NCBI RefSeq assembly: GCF_000801105.2
Contig: NC_079514.1
Span: forward strand, 27,738,227-27,802,226
DNA from: Raphanus sativus
Lineage: Eukaryota; Streptophyta; Magnoliopsida; Brassicales; Brassicaceae
Reading direction: 5' to 3'
DNA: 64,000 nt
The notes under the pieces are model-generated. The model was not told the origin of the DNA, did no database searches, and saw nothing but the letters and a program-made list of their open reading frames with translations. Of this stretch, positions 22,726 to 33,815 are shown piece by piece. Numbering within the stretch: the first letter of the stretch is position 1; the number at the start of each line of letters is the position of its first letter. The position numbers and the translations under genes were made by a program.

Positions 22726-22967
22726 ATATAGTAAGCTAATATTTAAAATACAAATATAAAATAAAATTTGTTGTATTCTTTCCAAAAGTTATAATAATTT
22801 GACGAACATCTAGCTCTTTTTGTGGCTTGATTTTAGGCGTCAAAATATGAAGATACGATTGGATCTCACGTTGCCTAAACCCTTACACTCACTATAAATA
22901 TCGATGTAGCCTATTCCTAGAATCACATCACAACCTAAACTAAACGTTTTGAAAAGCATCATCGAAA

Positions 22968-23262
22968 ATGAATTCCATCTCTTATTTGAAGCCTAAGAAA
23001 TCTATGTGGAAGATTGGGTGAAAGTCATAAGACTTTGGAAGCAGTACTCGGGCTGGTGGTGAGACCATAGAAATAGTTTTCGTGGATGCAAATGTAAGTT
23101 GTCTTTAGTACCTATTTTGACAACATCTTACGCTTAAAAAATTGTTTTGTATCTGATCCCCATGTTTTTTGTACTGTGCAGAATTATAAAATACATGCAT
23201 CGATCAAAAAGGAACTGGTTTCCCAGTTTGTCCTTTCTTTGTCCAAGGATGTTCTAAGATTC
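22968..23262 (+). pseudogene. RPA-like OB-fold (DUF223) protein, broken 5' part
   Basis: Exon 1 from the ATG at 22968 to about 23092 gives MNSISYLKPKKSMWK, then, after frameshifts, VKVIRLWKQYSG and GGETIEIVFVDAN. A gt..ag intron (about 23093-23181, donor gtaagt, acceptor gtgcag) leads to exon 2: KIHASIKKELVSQFVLSLS. This is the start of the Brassicaceae DUF223 / replication-protein-A 70-kDa-like family, single-strand DNA-binding OB folds that are often multiplied. At least two frameshifts break exon 1, and homology stops near 23265, so only the first OB-fold half remains. An 'actataaatatc' TATA box lies about 75 bp upstream. Confidence 0.75.
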
Positions 23263-23639
23263 TTTTTAACTTCTCCTTGATTCTAATAAAAATAGACTAT
23301 TTTACCTGTTTAATATTTTTATAAAATGAAAAGCTGTGTTATATGGTGGTTCTAGATTTACGAGTCTTATCGTACAGTTTAGTAAATGGTAACTTTGGAT
23401 ACACGTAAAAAGGTAAACCGATATTTTATTAGGATACTAATTTTACAAATATATGCTCAGGGATGCAATTTCAAATTGGACCCATTACACGAAATTTACA
23501 TATCTTAAAGATTTGAAAAATATATCTTATTAATTGTAATTGTACATACATGGTAAAACATATGAATTGGCTTATTTTCTCATAATTTCAAATTGGACCA
23601 AATACACGAGATTTCTGTATCTTAATAGATTTTAAAAGG

Positions 23640-24290
23640 TATAATATTAATAATAACTGAATATGGATTCTATAATATCTCTGTGGTTTGTTTCGCTGTT
23701 ATCTCTGTGGTTTAGAGTCCTTCTCCTGGCCTTGTAATAAGTGTTCTTTCCGGATTGTCTTGTGCCTCTCTTGTCCTCGGTGGCTTCGGTTAATGGAAGC
23801 TTTTTAAGAGGTAGAAGCTGTTGACTCTCCGAAGAAGGTTCAGTTGAGAAGGGAGATTAATTTCCAAGCGTTTGTCTGTTTGCTTCTTTGTCGGTATATG
23901 GTGTTTGGCGTGTGTGTTCTGGTTTGATTCCTTGGATTGAAGGTTCAGGTTATCTTGGTCTTCATTGTGAAAGTCATTGCATTGCTGTATCTTACTGGTG
24001 CTGCTCGCGGCATGTTGTCCGGCTCGTCAAACCCCGAAGTCTTATATCTATTCTCTTCCTTAAGGTTTGTGTTCGAGACTGGATGCAAGAGTCAAGGTTA
24101 ATACTGTGTTTGTAGTAGTTTTTGTATGTCACCCGTTGTTTGGGTTTGAACTTCCCCTGTGTGGGCTATAAGCTTCCGGGGATGTTAACGTGTTTCCGCC
24201 GGATTTAGATGCTCAGTCTTGTGTGCTCTTCTTGTATGTTCCTCTGTTTCATCAATCAAAACCAGTTGGAAAAAAATTCATTTCTTTTTT
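23640..24290 (+). other. Possible LINE 3'-end remnant
   Basis: GC-richer than its surroundings, with G/T-rich text such as 'cttccggggatgttaacgtg', ending 'caatcaaaaccagttggaaaaaaa'. The ending resembles 3' UTRs and A-rich tails of plant LINEs. No protein motif survives; the 23888-24115 frame is not recognised. Confidence 0.25.
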
Positions 24291-24430
24291 TCTTTTTCTT
24301 ACAACATTCTTGTATTTTAGTCAGCTTCTTAACTGGGAATAGTGCTGCTTAAAAGAATCTCAGGCCCTAAGCCTATCCTTAATTCTAAACCCAATAGACA
24401 GTCAAAAAGGTTTCCTTTTGGCATACAAGA

Positions 24431-24480
24431 CTAGATGATAACCCGCGCCCTACGCTGGATGAGTTTTTTAAAAAATGTGT
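24431..24480 (-). mobile_element. Helitron 3' terminus (minus strand)
   Basis: Read on the minus strand, it ends with a short GCG/CGC hairpin region ('ccagcgtagggcgcggg'), then 'ttatcatCTAG', followed by host T. This is the Brassicaceae Helitron 3'-end pattern. The 5' end should lie to the right, but I cannot place it before the D element at 25455. Confidence 0.6.
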
Positions 24481-25449
24481 TATATTGACAATATACATTG
24501 TGTTATCAATAACTTTTTTTTTTACATTTGATTAGGGATGTGTCTTCGGGTACCATTTGGTTCGGTTTGTTTTGGTTCACTTTGGTTTGGTTATGTTCTA
24601 ATCTTTGTGGGTTCAATTCGGTTCATATCTTTATGGTTCGGTTTGGGTATGGATTCGGATAATCCATTTAATTTTTGTTTAAAATAAAGTTCATATACAC
24701 TTTAAGTTTCTCAAAATAAGAATAGTATATAACATACAAATTTGAAAAATGTATGCCAAAATACTTAATCTTAACATAAAAATTAGTTTAGCTTAAATAT
24801 TTGGATAACAAATCAACAGATATTTTAAGTATATTTGGTATTTTGAGTATCATTTAACTTTTTAAACATGTATTTTTGACTATCCTATGCATACATTGGA
24901 CAACTTAAAAACAACCATATATACTTTTAGGTATTAAAATTTGGACAATGATCATGTGATCATAAAACATAGGAATATGAAGTCTTATTAATAGTATTTT
25001 GGACAACTTAAAAACATCTTATAGAATTTGCATATTCTTTTAGATATTAAATTTTAAAATAACTAACATATTTAAGTATATAAATCTGAAATAACAGCCT
25101 CTTAAAATCTATCCAAACATTAGTTGGAAAATATAAAAAAATCAAGACTTGGTATTGTATATTTTTTTAAAGTTAACTTATCTATCGAGATAAGGTAACT
25201 TGCAATTTTGATATGGATATTGTGCAAGCACAAAAACTTAATAGCCTTTATAAAATTCTGAAAGCGATTTTAAAGTAAAAATTATTACTCCGAAAAATCA
25301 TGAGATAACTTTAGAAACAAAGTTATCAAATGAAGCATAAAAAGATCCCAATATATAGTAATTGTAGAATTTTAACTCTCCACCAGTGGTCTATCAATAT
25401 GTCGTGCTTAGAACAATGTAAATAGTATAGATGAGCAACAACATTAAGC
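24481..25449. other. AT-rich DNA, low-complexity tract at 24540-24665
   Basis: May be the body of the minus-strand Helitron ending at 24431. It contains 'ggttcggtttg' repeats and no supported gene. Confidence 0.35.
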
Positions 25450-26279
25450 AACAATGTGGGAACCGAAATTCGCACCGTCAATATTTCGTATATTTTAGGA
25501 AAATAGGAAAACTCTAATTTCCCAGAGGTCCCGGATTTCTGAGAAACCACACGTCAAGCAATCAGAACACGATAATAACAAAAAATAAAATAAAAATCGT
25601 AAAAAAGAGCAAGAAGGATTTTATTCCGAATCTGCGTATGAGCGTAATAACAACAGGATAACGTGCTTCGGCTACGAGAGCTGTTGGCGAGATCCTAGTT
25701 CTAATACCCGAAGGTGGCTAAACCTAATTGGGTCGCAGCTCGAAAAACAAAAACGGAAAGTTGCCTAAAATGCTCTAAGTGCTAAGTTGCTCTGGAAAAA
25801 GTGATGCCCTCTATGCCTCTCGCCTAGAGCTCCTTATATACTCCCTCCAAGGTCGGTTTACGCTTCCCCCTTTTGCCCTTAAGCCGTCATAGTCGAAAAA
25901 TGGGAATATTCCATTTTTTCCGATCTTCGTGATTATCTGCGGAAAGTTTCCATTTATCCGCGGAAACTGATGCTTATCCTCCAAGCATAAACCGTCATAA
26001 GGTTTATGGGTTTTTAAGAAATCGTAAGTGGGCCTCGAGTCAAGTTTAGGAGCCTTTGGGCCGTCTTTTTAATTCGAGACGTTTTTTACGATTTTTCTGA
26101 TAAGGTTAAGTTTCCGCGGTTTTATCGTAAACCGAACGGACAATTCCATTTGATCGAGAGATCAAGAAATGGTTAGTCGTGGGTTGCGGAGAATAGCTTT
26201 ACGGACAGTCGAGAATGCATTGTTTTACGTCGTATAGTCGTTTCGGAAGACTTTAGACGTTTCGGAAAATAGTCGATGT

Positions 26280-26440
26280 ACGAATGCTCGATCGCTATAG
26301 CGACCGAGATCTATCCGCAGCTCGGTCGCTATAGCGATCGAGCTCTATACGGAGCTCGGTCGCTATAGCTTCCGAGTTGTAATCGAAGCTCGGTCGCTAT
26401 AGCAACCGAGCTCTTGTTCGTGACCCAATCGCCATTGCGA
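26280..26440. repeat. Palindromic GGTCGCTATAGCGACC units in the D LTR
   Basis: Four to five units built on a perfect palindrome core (GGTCGCTATAGCGACC, extended by CTC/GAG), spaced about 30-37 bp apart, some with one or two changes. The same core recurs at 49828-49875 and in the D interior at 47812-48345. Confidence 0.85.
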
Positions 26441-26554
26441 TCGGGCTTGTGCCGTGGACTGAGATCCGTTGTCCAAGCGTCCGAAACCATTGTGAAGCTA
26501 CAATGCTCTTAGGATGTTTGTTTGCGGATGTTTGGACCTTTGATAACATTGTTT

Positions 26555-26830
26555 CGTTGATTTAAGAAATCGTTACTTTCATAAATCGTTGATTTCTTAA
26601 GTCGTTGATTAAGAAATCGTTGATTTCCTAAGTCGTTGATTAAGAAATCGTTGATTTCTTAAATCGTTGATTAAGAAATCGTTGATTTCTTAGATCGTTG
26701 ATTAAGAAATCGTTGATTTCTTAAGTCTTTGATTAAGAAATCGTTGATTTCTTAAGTCGTTGATTAAGTAATCGTTGTTTTAAGAAATCGTTGATTAAGA
26801 AATCGTTGTTTTAAAGAATCGTTGTCTTAA
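26555..26830. repeat. Tandem array, about 31-bp unit, in one D LTR only
   Basis: About seven units of 'gattaagaaatcgttgattt' followed by 'cttaagtcgtt'. Each unit is itself partly palindromic (AAGAAATC...GATTTCTT). It is absent from the other LTR. Confidence 0.85.
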
Positions 26831-26948
26831 AACAAGATTTTAAGGAATCTGCCTTGGAACTTCAAAGAGGCCGTTCTCTCAAACCGTGAGAACCCAGAAA
26901 ACGATCAAGATATCAAATCGAAGCCCTCGCCGAGACGGGTCTGGTGAG

Positions 26949-27232
26949 CTCGGTCGCTATAGCGACCGAGCTTTTCCATTACCTCACTCCCTATAGCGAC
27001 CCAGCTTTTCCGTAGCTCACTCCCTATAGCGACCCAACTTTTCCGTAGCTCACTGCCTATAGCGACCCAGCTTTTCCGTAGCTCACTCTCTATAGCGACC
27101 GAGCTTTTCCTGTAGCTCACTCCCTATAGCGACCGAGCTTTTCCTGTAGCTCACTCCCTATAGCGACCCAGCTTTTCCGTAGCTCACTCCCTATAGCGAC
27201 CCAGCTTTTCTGTAGCTCACTCCCTATAGCGA
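26949..27232. repeat. Tandem array, about 34-bp unit, eight copies
   Basis: Repeats of 'gtagctcactccctatag' + 'cgacccagcttttcc' type, derived from the palindromic core by degeneration of one half. The partner LTR has about four copies (49918-50045). The 26905-27120 minus-strand frame over it is only a translated repeat. Confidence 0.85.
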
Positions 27233-27676
27233 GTGAGCTTGTAGCGAGTGAGCTTGTACACTCGCTTGTAGCGAGTGAGATTGTAGCGAGTGAGCTTGTA
27301 TTGAACGAGCTCTCGGTATTGAGCGAGCTTCTATTTAGCGAGCTTGTTCCGCGGATTGAAGTCTTTGTTTCGAGAACCTGTTGTCCGAGTATTCAAGCTT
27401 CAGTTTTACGACAAGAACATGATCTTGTCGAAAAGTTCTTCGTAGAGATTTGAATGCTTGGATACCTTTCGCAAAGACACCGTCGACAATTTTTACGAAT
27501 GATTTGATACTAACTTCGTCGTCAATACGAACCATTGGAGCTTGTTTCGACGCTGCGGACAAATTTATTCAAGAATTTTATCGTAAAAATTAGTATAAGT
27601 AATTTTTACGGGAATTATCTTTTTCGAGGAACATTTTCGAACGTTTATTTCGTTGTGACCATTTTTGACCCCAACA

Positions 27677-27692
27677 GTTAGCCCCCCAGCCC
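27677..27692 (-). promoter_or_regulatory. Polypurine tract of element D
   Basis: On the minus strand, GGGCTGGGGGGCTAAC directly precedes the 3' LTR start TGTTGGGG. This fixes the element's orientation. Confidence 0.7.
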
Positions 27693-30600
27693 GTTAGAAC
27701 TGTGGATCGTAGATGTGAGGTTCTAGCGTGCGATAAGACAAGTTAGTCAAGTTAGGTGGAATTAACGGTTGAAATGTTCGTTGAAAGTAGTATGTTCATT
27801 CTAAGAAGAGTGGAATCTTATAAGATTGGGGCTGCGGTTCGATGAAAGCTGCCTACGTACCCTTTGTCAAAAGGGATCAAGCCATTCGTAGTTCATCTTG
27901 GAGTTAAGATTCTTATGTCCTGTTTTCCAGTGAGACTTTATCGTCTAGTTATTTCGAGCATGTTGTTGTCGATGGTATTTCGTACTGGACCTTTGTCGGC
28001 CGCAAGAGTAGCCTCGGAGGCTGTTTATTTTGGCCAAGTTTGGCCTGTAAAAAATATTTTGCTCATATCTATAAAATCGTGGTTTTTATAAATCGAGAGA
28101 ACTTCCGTTTATCGAAGTTAGATGGACAGGGTGTGAGTTGTCGTCTCATTCCTGCCTCTCCGATGATCACCGTGTCCATCGATTGTACAAAGCGAGATTT
28201 TTCATGGTTTACTGATTTACGCGAAGGTTCGTGAAACGGATAGACTTAAGTGAAGAGACAAGTTTTGGGATCTTGTATTGGGTGGGTATACTATGTCTGT
28301 GAGATGTTAAATACCAGCAAGGCTGGGTTTAGGGCAAGACCTAGGTTTACTTTCGGACTGAGGCTTTGCGATGACAAATCGGCTTTCGTTTTGCCTGTTT
28401 GCGATTTTAACCTGACTTTTACCGTTTTAAAATCCGGGAAGTGTTATCGGCTTATTATGATTTGTCTGGGTACGAGTCGGAGCTACTTCCTTTTCGAAAC
28501 ACTCAAACGAAATTTCGGTTTTCTTGTATAGTGTGCTATGGTATCCTGGTCGGATGTAAGAGAGCCTACCCTTAGGTGGCTTGTCTGTTTAGGACACTAG
28601 AGTTCGTTTGTTGTGATCAGCAACAACGATATAATGCCGTTTAGAAGGCGTATGAAATTTTGGTCGAAAATGTTTATTCGAGCACTCGCAATGCTGCGAC
28701 TTTATTTTTCTTTTGCCATAAGAAGGTTTATGGGTTTTCGCTTATGATTTGATTTATACTTTCATCAAGTGCAAATGGTAGAATCCGAGTAGTCACTTCA
28801 GATTTTAATTTTGTCGCTTGGTCCGTATGCTACTTTTTAGCGAGCGTTTTCAGGTGTAAGCGATGAGAGACATGTGTCCGGACGTGATAATCGTTTTGTG
28901 GATACTAGATCCGTTGTCGTAGCCGTTTAGTAGTTGGCGAATTTTTTTGAGGATTTTGGACCAAAGGGTCGTGTAAATTTACCAGGGAGAAGCATCTAAC
29001 TTCACTGTGTTTCGTGAAGTGTTGGCCTTCCGGAACTTTTTTTTGAATTTTTAAGAATGACTCGTATAGCACTAGGAGCTTTATTACGAGTGTTTGTTTT
29101 TATGCCGCATTTTATGGGGCGTATAGAACTTAATCTATTAATGATAAGTTTACATCTTCCGTTAACCATATGGTTGTTACGACTGAGTTTCGTTACGAAG
29201 AATTCATCGTATGATTTCCAATTCTGGGTTATACGACAAACTGCTTGCATAATAGTCACTTGGCGTTTCACGACAACTCGTGGATTGTCGATTAGCCGTT
29301 AGCCATTTAAGCGGTTGGAGCGGTGATCACTCAGTAGTTTTGGATTGGCATGGATGCTAGGTGCAGCCGTATAGCCAGGGAAGTTGTTGGTAAATGATAG
29401 TCGTAGAATATGTGCGGATTCGGTTGTAGGGTCATTTCCTGCTTGGACGTAGTCGAGGGTAGTAAAAGCAGGAATCGACAACCTTATGGAGCAAAAATTA
29501 TCTACGACTGATATCCATTGGATCCGTTAATTTATTTTACGAAAGAAAACGGGTTAACCGTTCTTTCGAAGGTTTTTCTTTCTTTAGGAAGCAGGACGAG
29601 TGTGCCTTAGAATGTGTGGCGATCGTTTCTCGGTTTTTCGAGAGACTAGATCGGTTTACAAGTTCTGCCTGGAAAGTCAAGGAACAATGGAACAAGACTG
29701 GAAAATTTGCCTAAGACTTAGCTTGCTAGACTATCCACCTAGGTTTTAAGTTCCCTAAATTTTACGGCAGTTTTCAAGACGTTTCGTTCTTTTCCTACCA
29801 AAAAATTAAAACCTTGACGGAATTTTTAGTCGGACGTACCTTAGTCCCATTGATGATTCGAGATTGCCCCTTCTTCATTTTTCTTCTCCTCTTTTCTTCT
29901 GACTTTATCGAAAGTTTATTATGCGTTTAGGAATGGCCACTTTTGATTCAACGTCAAAGGACTTCGTAGAGTAAATTACCGAATTTTATATGAATTGGTT
30001 TTCGAGAATATCGGAATGAGGAAGGGATATCAATGTCGAAGTTCGTCCTCGTTTCTTCGTATCTCTGGTTTTACCAAATTGACCAGGTGCGCTTTGTATA
30101 TTGTTGAAAAGTCTATCAACGTTATGAATAGATGCTTTCGACTCAACGTGGCAGAATCTGGTAAAATCACATTGTGTTTTATGCATCGAAGGAATTTTAC
30201 GAAATCGTTGAACCAAAGGGAGGAGAAGAAGACAAAGAGGGGCGTTTTGGAAAGACGGGTCAATGGACAAGGCGTCACTCGAGTGAGGCTCTCAGTTCGT
30301 CAGGCTGCGAGCGAACTGGTTATGTTCCAGATATAATATTGTTTGGCTTTATGAATGATGTTTCATAAAATATGGCCGAGATTGATCTTACGAAAGCTGT
30401 TTCCTAAAGCGCTGTCGAGCTTTTATTTTTCGAGAGTTATTTCACAACTGCTGCCGAGTTAATTTAACGGAAGTCGTTTCGTAAAATTGTTATCGAGTTT
30501 AATTGTACAAAATCTTTCTCGTGAAATATTTGTTGAGTTTTGTCTTACGAAATGTGTTTCGTAAAAGTTATCAAATTTTAATATCGGAATCTCTAGCTGC

Positions 30601-30910
30601 GGTGAGGTGTAATTCTGGTGACTAATCTTAATCATAAACTTTCTCGTTTCCCTGGGATTGATCTGAAGGAGTTTTGAGTAGTTTTCCGAAAGTAAGATTA
30701 GTAGACAAAAGTCGAGAGTCCGCAACGAGCGAAATCTTAGGTGTCAGAAAACGTCTTAGCAATGAGGGATACGATCTCTCGTTTTGGCTTTGTTTAGTAT
30801 TCGTTAACCGTTTTAAGTTTCGAGTGATTTTATAGAAATCACTCCACAGAGTCGAGACAAACCACATTCGCAACGGAAGTTGCTCGGAAGAGTTGTTCGG
30901 AAGAAGTACG
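27693..30910 (-). other. Interior of element D, 3' half, no coding seen
   Basis: About 3.2 kb with only scattered frames of up to 113 codons on either strand and no retroelement motif. Repeated 'acgaaa..tgtttcgtaaaa' words occur around 30380-30560. It ends at the A insertion site, GTAAT 30911-30915. Confidence 0.6.
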
Positions 30911-30915
30911 GTAAT

Positions 30916-31919
30916 TGATGGAACCCAGGACCTGAACCAGGACTTGGAGCAGACTCAGGACGATCAGATCAGTCCATCTGAGGTTCAGCCACTCAGCTGT
31001 ACCAGATCAACAGACAAAGCCGTGTACCGGATCGACCCGAGTGCACCCTGACGCGACCTAAGGATGGATCCACGACCTGATGACCGAATCAGCCGACCCA
31101 CAGGCGTTCTTCCCCGACCCATTCGTCATTCCAGAGCTAACAGTCAAGCCAGAACCCATGATCATCATGAAGAATCAGATTCCGGACTTAGCCTATCTTT
31201 CTTGGCCCGTTTGGGACATACCGCACGCCCGGATCAGGCTGATCTCGACTTTTCCGACCACTTTGATGATTTCATGATGATCGATGCATCCAACTTCTCC
31301 AAAGGGATGTTACTTAGGCTCTCTGAAGATTTGGGTCGAGCTATCTCTTCATTCGTTCATGGATCATCGATGATCAACCATGTGGGCAGCCTTGCGTCCG
31401 TCCTTCTCCTTACCGCGGACGACCTGATCATCACAGCATGAACCTGGACGCATCATGAACCTGGACAGTCAATGAACCTTGCCAAGTCTTCATCAATTTC
31501 CGCACATTGACTGGTCTTGGTCAAATTCATATTTTCTATGTCTTGTTTTCAACATTTCTATTTTCAATGTTGTCTTTTCCAAGAATTCTCTTTATGTTTC
31601 TTTGACTCACAAACACTATATATATGTGATGTCTCTCATGAATAAAAACACATCGATTTTTGCTTTGCTTATTTGAGTCTTCTCTCATTGTTCTTTGTCT
31701 CAAGAACATTCATAGTTTACTTGGTGAGGATATCTCCGAGTGAAACATCTTCGTTGTGTTGGACCGGTGCGTCACATCCGGCAACCTTCGAAACTCTGGT
31801 AGTATCTTTGGGCTTCCGCAACCCTTAGTGTCACCCTTCGATCCACTAGTTCTCAATCCATTCGGATCTGAGTTCATATCATCCGTACCGGTAGAGTGAT
31901 CCGTATCTAGGTTCTATCA
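30916..31919 (+). repeat. LTR-A, 5' copy
   Basis: TGATGGAACCC...GGTTCTATCA. Its first 526 bp can encode the C-terminal part of the pol frame (as in the 3' copy), but there is no upstream frame here. TATA-like 'cactatatatatgtg' near 31616 and 'gaataaaa' near 31640. Confidence 0.92.
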
Positions 31920-32118
31920 AGTGGTATCAGAGCCACTCAACCGGTACTTGTCTGTTCATTTTTTTTTCTCTCATCTTTCCATCTTCTTCGTCCATCTTCT
32001 ACCTTTCATCTTCTTTTCTTTACAAAAAAAAAAAGTTCTACGAAAAACCAAGAGATCATCACATCTGAAGCTAATCAAAGACAGATTTGAGGGCAAATCT
32101 TTTTAAAGGAGGAAGGAA
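31920..32118 (+). repeat. Minimal leader (PBS to polypurine tract) between LTR-A and LTR-B1
   Basis: 199 bp: PBS TGGTATCAGAGCC at 31922, a pyrimidine-rich stretch (ttccatcttcttcgtccatc), an A-run, then 'gatttgagggcaaatctttt' and the purine tract 'aaaggaggaaggaa' touching the next LTR. Nearly the same sequence recurs at 33621-33815, 40669-40864 and 41660-41852. Confidence 0.85.
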
Positions 32119-32900
32119 TGATGCACCCCAAATCAGCAGCATAATCAAATCAAGAAAGTTTGGCTTATGGGTTTTGGATTAAACGAGATGGGCTTGATGA
32201 TTTACGAAAACATGTTTATGAACATGTTTTAGCTCAAAAAAAGAAAGGCCCAACAAAAAATACAAGTCGTGGTCGAATAATATATCAGTCTGACGGTAAT
32301 TCAGAGACTGTCGACCATGCGGAAGCACGAGACCAGCCGAAGAGTTCTGCGACCACAATCATTCAATTTTGGTCAACTCAAGACATTTATGAATTTTGGT
32401 CAATTCAAAGTCTTTGGTCAAGTCTTCCTTGCTTTTATAAGTTGCTAATTTCTATGTTTGACTAGTATTTTGGAATCAGACCTTTTGTATTCTTTGCCTA
32501 TTATATAAATGCCATTTGATCAATGAAATAAAATAAGCTTTGAGAGATTATTTTTGGAACCTTGAGAGGATATCTCACTTTTCTTGTTCTTGGTGTGGTT
32601 AGCTCCAAATAACACTCTCTTTCTCGTTGGACCGGTGCGTCACATCCGGCAAAAGATCGAGTTTGCTTCCTTGTCGGACCTGTGAGTCATATCAGGCGAC
32701 AATCAAGCACCTCTGGTAGTATCATCGGGCCTTCCGCAACTCTTTGTGTCACCGTTCAATCCATCAGTTCTCTTCGGGGTTCACCTCTGGTAGTATCATT
32801 GGGCCTTCCGCAACCCTTTGTGTCACCGTTCAAACCATTAGTTCTCCCTTTTGGCGAGTTCATATCCCCTAAGTCCGTTTGAGTGATCATCCTGCGTAAA
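32119..32900 (+). repeat. LTR-B1 (3' end eroded)
   Basis: Starts TGATGCACCCC and matches the B family until about 32888 ('gagtgatc'), then reads 'atcctgcgtaaa' instead of the family end 'ctatccaatctcaggacgtatca'. The next LTR starts immediately, without a leader. TATA-like 'cctattatataaatg' near 32498. Confidence 0.8.
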
Positions 32901-33620
32901 TGATGTGCCCTGAATCAGCAGCAGAAACAAATTAAGAAAGTTTGGCTTTTGGTCTCGAGTTTTAAACAAGATGGGCTTGATGATTTATTGAAATATGTTT
33001 ATGGACATACTTCAGCCCAAAGAAAGAAAGGCCCAACAAAAAAATACAAGGTATGACCGAATAATATATCAATCTGACGGCAATGCAGAGACGGTCGACC
33101 ATGCGGAAGCACGAGACCAGCCGAAGAGTGTGACGACTACAATCCTTCAATTTGGGTCAAGTCAAGACATTTATGATTTTCGGTCAATTCAAAGTCTTTG
33201 GTCAAGTCTTCCTTGTTTTTATAAATTGCTAAATTCTATGTTTGACTAGTCTTTTGTATTCCAACCTTTTGTATGCTTCGCCTATTATATAAAGGCTAGT
33301 TGATCAATGAAATAAAATAAGCTTTGAAGATTATTTTTGGAACCTTGAGAGGGTATCTCACTTTTCTTGTTCTTGGTGTGATTAGCTCCAAGTAACTCTT
33401 TCTTTCTCGTTAGACCGGTGCGTCACATCCGGCAACAGATCGAGTTTGCTTCCTTGTCGGACCTGTGAGTCATATCAGGCGACAATCAAGCACCTCTGGT
33501 AGTATCATTGGGCCTTCCGCAACCCTTTGTGTCACCGTTCAAACCATTAGTTCTCCCTTTTGGCGAGTTCATATCCCCTAAGTCCGTTTGAGTGATCCTA
33601 TCCAATCTCAGGACGTATCA
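32901..33620 (+). repeat. LTR-B2, 720 bp
   Basis: TGATGTGCCCTG...GGACGTATCA. It has one copy of the 'ctctggtagtatcattggg' segment where B1, B3, B4 and B5 have two, which explains its shorter length. Confidence 0.85.
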
Positions 33621-33815
33621 AGTGGTATCAGAGCTACTCAACCGGTACTTGTCTGTTCTTTTTCTCTCATCTTTCCATCTTCTTCATCCATCTTCTACCT
33701 TTCATCTTCTTTTCTTAAAAAAAAAAAAAGAGTTCTACGAAAGGCCAAGAGATCATTCTATCTGAAGCTAAAGAAAGACAGATTTGAGGGCAAATCTTTT
33801 TAAAGAAGAAGGGAA
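33621..33815 (+). repeat. Minimal leader between LTR-B2 and LTR-B3
   Basis: 195 bp, PBS TGGTATCAGAGC at 33623 and purine tract 'aaagaagaagggaa' at its end. Same layout as 31920-32118. Confidence 0.85.

Larger units (their letters stand above)
25455..27676 (-). repeat. 3' LTR of element D, 2222 bp
   Basis: It is longer than its partner because of two tandem arrays (about 26555-26830 and 26949-27232) and a 150-bp stretch near its plus-strand left end that the other LTR lacks. Outside these it aligns closely with 49073-50446. Confidence 0.88.

Noticed and set aside
26555..27232. Regular repeats that might suggest a CRISPR-like array
   Set aside because: Units are directly adjacent or degenerate with no unique spacers, and this is plant DNA inside an LTR.
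27335..27562. Minus-strand ORF (75 aa) repeated at 50099-50332
   Set aside because: It is the same part of the two D LTRs; similarity follows from LTR identity and no domain is visible.
31922..31935. TGGTATCAGAGCC motifs as possible tRNA genes
   Set aside because: They are primer binding sites complementary to a tRNA end and always sit next to an LTR; no cloverleaf surrounds them.
32160..32465. 101-aa ORF in LTR-B1 and its relatives (32995, 40935, 41901) as a conserved protein
   Set aside because: They occupy the same LTR-B U3 positions; frames differ among copies by indels, so DNA identity explains the resemblance.
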